From NCBI RefSeq assembly GCF_010731615.1, contig NZ_AP022618.1:868001-932000 (forward strand): a stretch of 64,000 bases of DNA, given 5' to 3'. The stretch's first letter is position 1; each line of letters starts with the position of its first letter. Shown here one piece after another: positions 60,562-64,000 of the stretch. The notes below the pieces were generated by a model. It made no database searches and was not told where the DNA came from. It saw only the letters and a program-made list of their open reading frames with translations. Position numbers and translations under genes: made by a program. Source of the DNA: Mycolicibacterium insubricum. GTDB lineage: Bacteria > Actinomycetota > Actinomycetes > Mycobacteriales > Mycobacteriaceae.

Positions 60562-62754
60562 TTACGGATCCCTCGGCAGGCCGAGCAGGCGTTCGGCGAT
60601 GATGTTGAGCTGCACCTCCGAGGTGCCGCCGTAGATCGTCGTCGCGCGGCTGCCCATCAGGTAGTCAACCCACTTGCCGGACAATGACTCCGGGTCGCCG
60701 ACGATGCCGTCGGTGCCGAAGGACGCCACCGCGAACTCGGCGTAGCCCTGCCCGGTGCGCATGGACAGCAACTTGGAGATCGCCGCCGACGGCATGGCGT
60801 CGCCGCCGGCCAGGGTGAGCAGCGTCGAGCGCAGGTTCAGCAGTTTGGCGGCGTGGCCCTCGGCGATCAGCCGGCCGGCCTCGTGCTGCTGAACCTGGTC
60901 GAACGCGCCGTCGGCGAGGAACGCGACGAACTGATCCAGCGTCGCGAGGAACCCGGGCTCACTGCTGCCGATCGAGACGCGCTCGGCGGTCAGGGTGTTG
61001 CGGCTGACCTCCCAGCCGCGGTTGACCTCGCCGAGCACCATGTCGTCGGGCACGAAGACGTCGTCGATGAACACCGTGTTGAACATGGCGTTGCCGGTCA
61101 GTTCCCGCAGCGGCTTGACCTCGACGCCGGGGGCCTTCATATCCAGCAGGAAGTAGGTGATCCCGTTGTGCTTGGGGGCGCTGGCATCGGTGCGGGCCAG
61201 CAGCGCACCCCACGCGGAGAACTGCGCGCCGGTGGTCCAGATCTTCTGGCCGGTGATCCGCCAGCCGCCGTCGACCTTGGTGGCCTTGGTGGTCAGACTC
61301 GCCAGGTCCGAGCCGGCGCCGGGCTCGGAAAACAGCTGGCACCAGATCATTTCGCCGCGGAAGGTGGGCGGCAGGAAGCGCTGCTTCTGCTCGTCGGTGC
61401 CGTAGGCCACGATCGACGGGATCAGCCAGGCGGCGATGCCCATGGCCGGCCGGCGCACCCGGCCGGTGCTGAACTCCTGGGCGATGATGATCTGCTCGAC
61501 GGGCCCCGACGCCCGGCCCCACGGCCGCGGCAGATGCGGCTGCACCCAGCCGCCCTCGGCGATCGCGGCGTTGCGCTCGGGGCCGCCCGCCAGCGCCTTC
61601 AGCGCGGCCACCTCGGCGCGGATCTCGGCGCGCAGCTGCTCGGTCTCCGGATCGAGGTCGATGTCGATACCGCGCATTCCGGTGCTGGTGGCGGTGTCGA
61701 CCACCTGCTGCGGGTAGTCGTCGGACCGGCCGAAGCAGGCGACCAGCGCCAGCGCACGGCGGTAGTAGACGTTGGTGTCGTGCTCCCAGGTGAAGCCGAT
61801 GCCGCCGTGCACCTGGATGCAGTCCTGGGCGCAGTGCTGGGCGGCCACCGGCGCCAGGGTGGCGGCCGCCGCGGCGGCGAACTCGTAGTGGGTGTCGGTG
61901 TCCCCGGCCGCGCGTTCGTCGAGTGCGCGGGCAGCGTCCCACACCGCGGCGGTGGCGCGCTCGGTGGTGGCGATCATCTCCGCGCACTTGTGCTTGACGG
62001 CCTGGAACTGCCCGATCGGGCGGCCGAACTGCTCCCGGATCTTGGCGTAGGCCGACGCGGAGTCGGTCGACCAGCGGGCGACGCCGATCGCCTCGGCGGA
62101 CAGCAGGGTCGACATCAGCGCCCGGGCATGGGTGCGTGACAGGTTGGTCAGCACTTTCTCGTCGCCGATCTCGACCGCGTTGGCCCGCACGTCGGCGATC
62201 GGGCGCGCCGGGTCGATGCTGGTGCGTTCGACGATCTCCAGGTCGGCGGCGTCGAGCACCACCCATTCCTCGCCGCTGTCGATGGCCACCGGCAGCACCA
62301 GCACCGCGGCCTGCCCGGCGGCCGGAACCGCGCGGACCTCCCCGCGGATCACCAGCGCGTCACCGGTGCGGGTGGCGGTCAGCCCGGAGTCGATGGCGTA
62401 GGCGGCGATGGTCTCGCCGGCGGCCAGTTCGGTCAGCAGCGGGTAGCCGGGATCGTGGGCGGCGATCAGCGCGCTGGCGATCGCCGACGGGACGAACGGG
62501 CCAGGCACCGCGCCGTAGCCGAACTCGGCCAACACGATGGCCAGCTCGACGATTCCGTAGCCGGCTCCGCCGACCTCCTCGGACAGGTGGATCCCGGTGA
62601 GGCCCTGTTCGGCGGCTGCTCGCCAGTACGGTGGCGGGTTCTGCAGCGGCGTTTCCAGGGCTTCGTGCAGAACCTCGGAGGGGGCGATGCGAGCGACGAG
62701 TGCGCGGACCGAATCGGCCAGGGCAAGGTGTTCTTCGGCGATCGCGATCGGCAT
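60562..62754 (-). CDS. fadE6: Double-domain acyl-CoA dehydrogenase FadE6
   Basis: 730 aa (731 in Rv0271c). Two acyl-CoA dehydrogenase units in tandem: residues ~1-350, which look degenerate, and ~370-730, with QLFSEPGAGSDLASL, GITYFLLDMKAPGV and the C-terminal IYGGTSEVQLNIIAERLLG. The ATG at 62754 has GAAGAAGGG upstream; longer upstream frames are antisense to the next gene. It oxidises acyl-CoA; the exact substrate is unknown. It is convergent with fadD2, with the decarboxylase remnant between. Confidence 0.88.
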   Translation of the reverse strand: MPIAIAEEHLALADSVRALVARIAPSEVLHEALETPLQNPPPYWRAAAEQGLTGIHLSEEVGGAGYGIVELAIVLAEFGYGAVPGPFVPSAIASALIAAHDPGYPLLTELAAGETIAAYAIDSGLTATRTGDALVIRGEVRAVPAAGQAAVLVLPVAIDSGEEWVVLDAADLEIVERTSIDPARPIADVRANAVEIGDEKVLTNLSRTHARALMSTLLSAEAIGVARWSTDSASAYAKIREQFGRPIGQFQAVKHKCAEMIATTERATAAVWDAARALDERAAGDTDTHYEFAAAAAATLAPVAAQHCAQDCIQVHGGIGFTWEHDTNVYYRRALALVACFGRSDDYPQQVVDTATSTGMRGIDIDLDPETEQLRAEIRAEVAALKALAGGPERNAAIAEGGWVQPHLPRPWGRASGPVEQIIIAQEFSTGRVRRPAMGIAAWLIPSIVAYGTDEQKQRFLPPTFRGEMIWCQLFSEPGAGSDLASLTTKATKVDGGWRITGQKIWTTGAQFSAWGALLARTDASAPKHNGITYFLLDMKAPGVEVKPLRELTGNAMFNTVFIDDVFVPDDMVLGEVNRGWEVSRNTLTAERVSIGSSEPGFLATLDQFVAFLADGAFDQVQQHEAGRLIAEGHAAKLLNLRSTLLTLAGGDAMPSAAISKLLSMRTGQGYAEFAVASFGTDGIVGDPESLSGKWVDYLMGSRATTIYGGTSEVQLNIIAERLLGLPRDP

Positions 62755-62893
62755 GGGGCACCCTTCTTCTACGTCGACCAACCGGTGGGTCTGAGCGTCT
62801 GGTTCGGAGCCTACCCGGGTGGTTCTGCGGGCCGGGGCGAACTCGGCAACCCGCCGGGGAACCGCGGAGGGGTCGCAAGCGACAATTGCAGTG

Positions 62894-63502
62894 ATGATCG
62901 ACGATCTGTGGCTGCGGTGGCTGGTCACCGCACTTTTCCTGGTCAGCGCGGCCGAATGCGGTATCGCGCTGGCCCGGGGCGAACACCGCCGCGCCGACCT
63001 GGTTGACCAGGGGCTGCACATCCTGATGGCGGTCGCGATGGTGGCGATGGCCTGGCCGGCCGGCGCCGCACTCCCGACCACCGCGCCGATGCTGATCTTC
63101 CTGGCCGCCGCGGTCTGGTTCGGACTCCGGACGCTGTCGGTGCGCGGCGGTCGGACCGTCAACGCGTATCACTGCGTGATGATGCTGGCGATGGTCTGGA
63201 TGTACGCCGTCATGGGCGGTGGGTTGACGCCGGTTCCGGCCGACGGCGGGACCTCGGCCGTCGGGCACGCCGCGCACCACGGCCACGCGGGTGCCGCCCC
63301 CGGAATGCACGCGCACACCCCACCGCTGATCACCGGAGTGAACTGGATCTTCACGGTTCTGTTCGCCGTCGCCGCGCTGTGGTGGCTCTACCGGCTGATC
63401 GTCTGTCGGCGATCCGGGGGCAGCGGGTGGGACGGTGCCGGTGACGCCGGCCAGGCGATGGCGGCCGCGGGCATGGCCGTCATGTTCGGGGTCATGCTGT
63501 GA
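62894..63502 (+). CDS. DUF5134-like membrane protein with His-rich loop
   Basis: 202 aa, about six helices. A loop near residues 124-143 is unusually histidine-rich (GHAAHHGHAGAAPGMHAH), which suggests metal binding. The stop overlaps the following PepSY gene as GTGA, so the two are probably one transcription unit. I recall DUF5134 proteins in mycobacteria but know no function; a role in metal handling is inference from the histidines and the PepSY partner. Confidence 0.7.
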   Translation: MIDDLWLRWLVTALFLVSAAECGIALARGEHRRADLVDQGLHILMAVAMVAMAWPAGAALPTTAPMLIFLAAAVWFGLRTLSVRGGRTVNAYHCVMMLAMVWMYAVMGGGLTPVPADGGTSAVGHAAHHGHAGAAPGMHAHTPPLITGVNWIFTVLFAVAALWWLYRLIVCRRSGGSGWDGAGDAGQAMAAAGMAVMFGVML

Positions 63503-64000
63503 CCTCTCCCGAGCGTCGCGCCGACGCGGCCGTGCTGCGGCGCATCTGGCGACTGCATTTCTGGGTCGGGTTGTTCGCCGCGCCGGTCCTGGTGACCCTC
63601 GCCTGTTCCGGGCTGGTCATTCTCTACAGCCAGCCGATCGACGATGCGCTCAACGGCAACCTGCTGCTGGTCGCCCAGGGTCCGGAGTCGGTGCCGCTGG
63701 ACGAACAGGTGACCACCGCCAAGCACCAGCTGGGCGCCGACTACGTCCTGGACGCCGTCGTCCCGCCGGCCGGGCCCGGCCGCTCCACCCGGGTCGACTT
63801 CCGCGCCCCGGACGCCGCCGAACACGGGGAGTCCGAGCTCACCCAGGTGTTCGTCGACCCGTACACCGGCAACTACCTGGGCCAGCGTGAATCCCTTTCC
63901 GGACTGGTCGGTTTCGCCAACCAGGTGCACCGGATGTTCGGCAACGACGGGCCCACGATTGCGCTGCCGTCGCTCGGGCACCTGATCAACCCGGCCGCCT
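63499..64000 (+). CDS. PepSY-domain membrane protein, partial (runs off the window)
   Basis: The first 167 residues are seen; the gene continues past 64000. GTG start overlapping the upstream stop. The start RIWRLHFWVGLFAAPVLVTLACSGLVILY is the first helix of the PepSY-associated family, followed by an extracytoplasmic PepSY-like domain (VDPYTGNYLGQRES; FANQVHRMFG). Such proteins often sit with iron or copper uptake genes. The partner DUF5134 protein supports a metal-related membrane role. Confidence 0.78.
   Translation, partial: MTSPERRADAAVLRRIWRLHFWVGLFAAPVLVTLACSGLVILYSQPIDDALNGNLLLVAQGPESVPLDEQVTTAKHQLGADYVLDAVVPPAGPGRSTRVDFRAPDAAEHGESELTQVFVDPYTGNYLGQRESLSGLVGFANQVHRMFGNDGPTIALPSLGHLINPAA

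Noticed and set aside
62755..63162. N-terminal extension of FadE6 to 866 aa
   Set aside because: It is antisense to the DUF5134 gene and lacks ACAD similarity; ATG 62754 with a good ribosome binding site gives the expected 730 aa.

Overview
This window is high-GC (roughly 68-70%) chromosomal DNA from a mycobacterium, most likely a non-tuberculous, rapid-grower-like member of Mycobacteriaceae. The evidence is the dense set of fatty-acid genes (fadD, fadE, fadA, echA, lip, WS/DGAT), the arabinan transferase AftD with its small partner protein, and the PgfA/TmaT trehalose-mycolate trafficking genes. Gene order broadly follows M. tuberculosis Rv0214-Rv0271c, compared from memory, with insertions, losses and rearrangements. 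No rRNA, tRNA, CRISPR array, integrase or transposase was seen. No gene-free stretch exceeds about 300 bp.

Layout. 1-9083 (+): the end of a membrane antiporter, then a tightly overlapping acyl-CoA operon (fadD4-like ligase, crotonase, double-hotdog hydratase, apparently permuted CoA-transferase, amidohydrolase), then LipC and a WS/DGAT. 9084-13802 (-): a four-gene block (two esterases, an MGAT-like acyltransferase, an acyl-CoA synthetase) resembling the Rv1426c-Rv1428c neighbourhood, with a near-perfect KstR-type operator. 13946-19947: echA1, a fadD, a thiolase, two small proteins and an aldehyde dehydrogenase. 19990-30638: an envelope module (methyltransferase, glycosyltransferase, GT-C-like membrane protein, PgfA, TmaT, AftD, 57-aa membrane peptide). 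30738-34372: an unknown anchored exported protein, a membrane-anchored probable pseudokinase, and an LpqI-like NagZ-family hydrolase that lacks a lipobox. 34449-46343: a TetR regulator, htdX-fabG4, fadA2, a ferritin-like predicted hydrolase, a DUF1361 protein and three tandem fadE5 copies. 46561-50451: the succinate dehydrogenase operon. 50646-53804: a four-gene operon joined by GTGA overlaps (FecB2, YhhQ-type transporter, PxpB, PxpC). 53930-58393: SDR, TetR, ALDH and an acyltransferase-3 with an internal 57-bp repeat. 58552-64000: fadD2, a carboxymuconolactone-decarboxylase remnant, fadE6, and a DUF5134/PepSY membrane pair cut by the window edge.

How the genes fit together. Most of the window activates, oxidises, hydrates and cleaves acyl-CoAs. 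The fabG4-htdX, fadA2 and fadE5 genes, plus the nearby TetR gene, all carry the same TTAC-N6-GTA/CA palindrome, so they look like one local beta-oxidation regulon. The most striking structural feature is the exact 1,970-bp tandem triplication of fadE5. Its middle copy is a mosaic of the outer two, and copies 1 and 2 have a promoter region different from that of copy 3. Many transcription units have a TANNNT -10 box 6-8 nt before the start codon, which suggests leaderless mRNAs.
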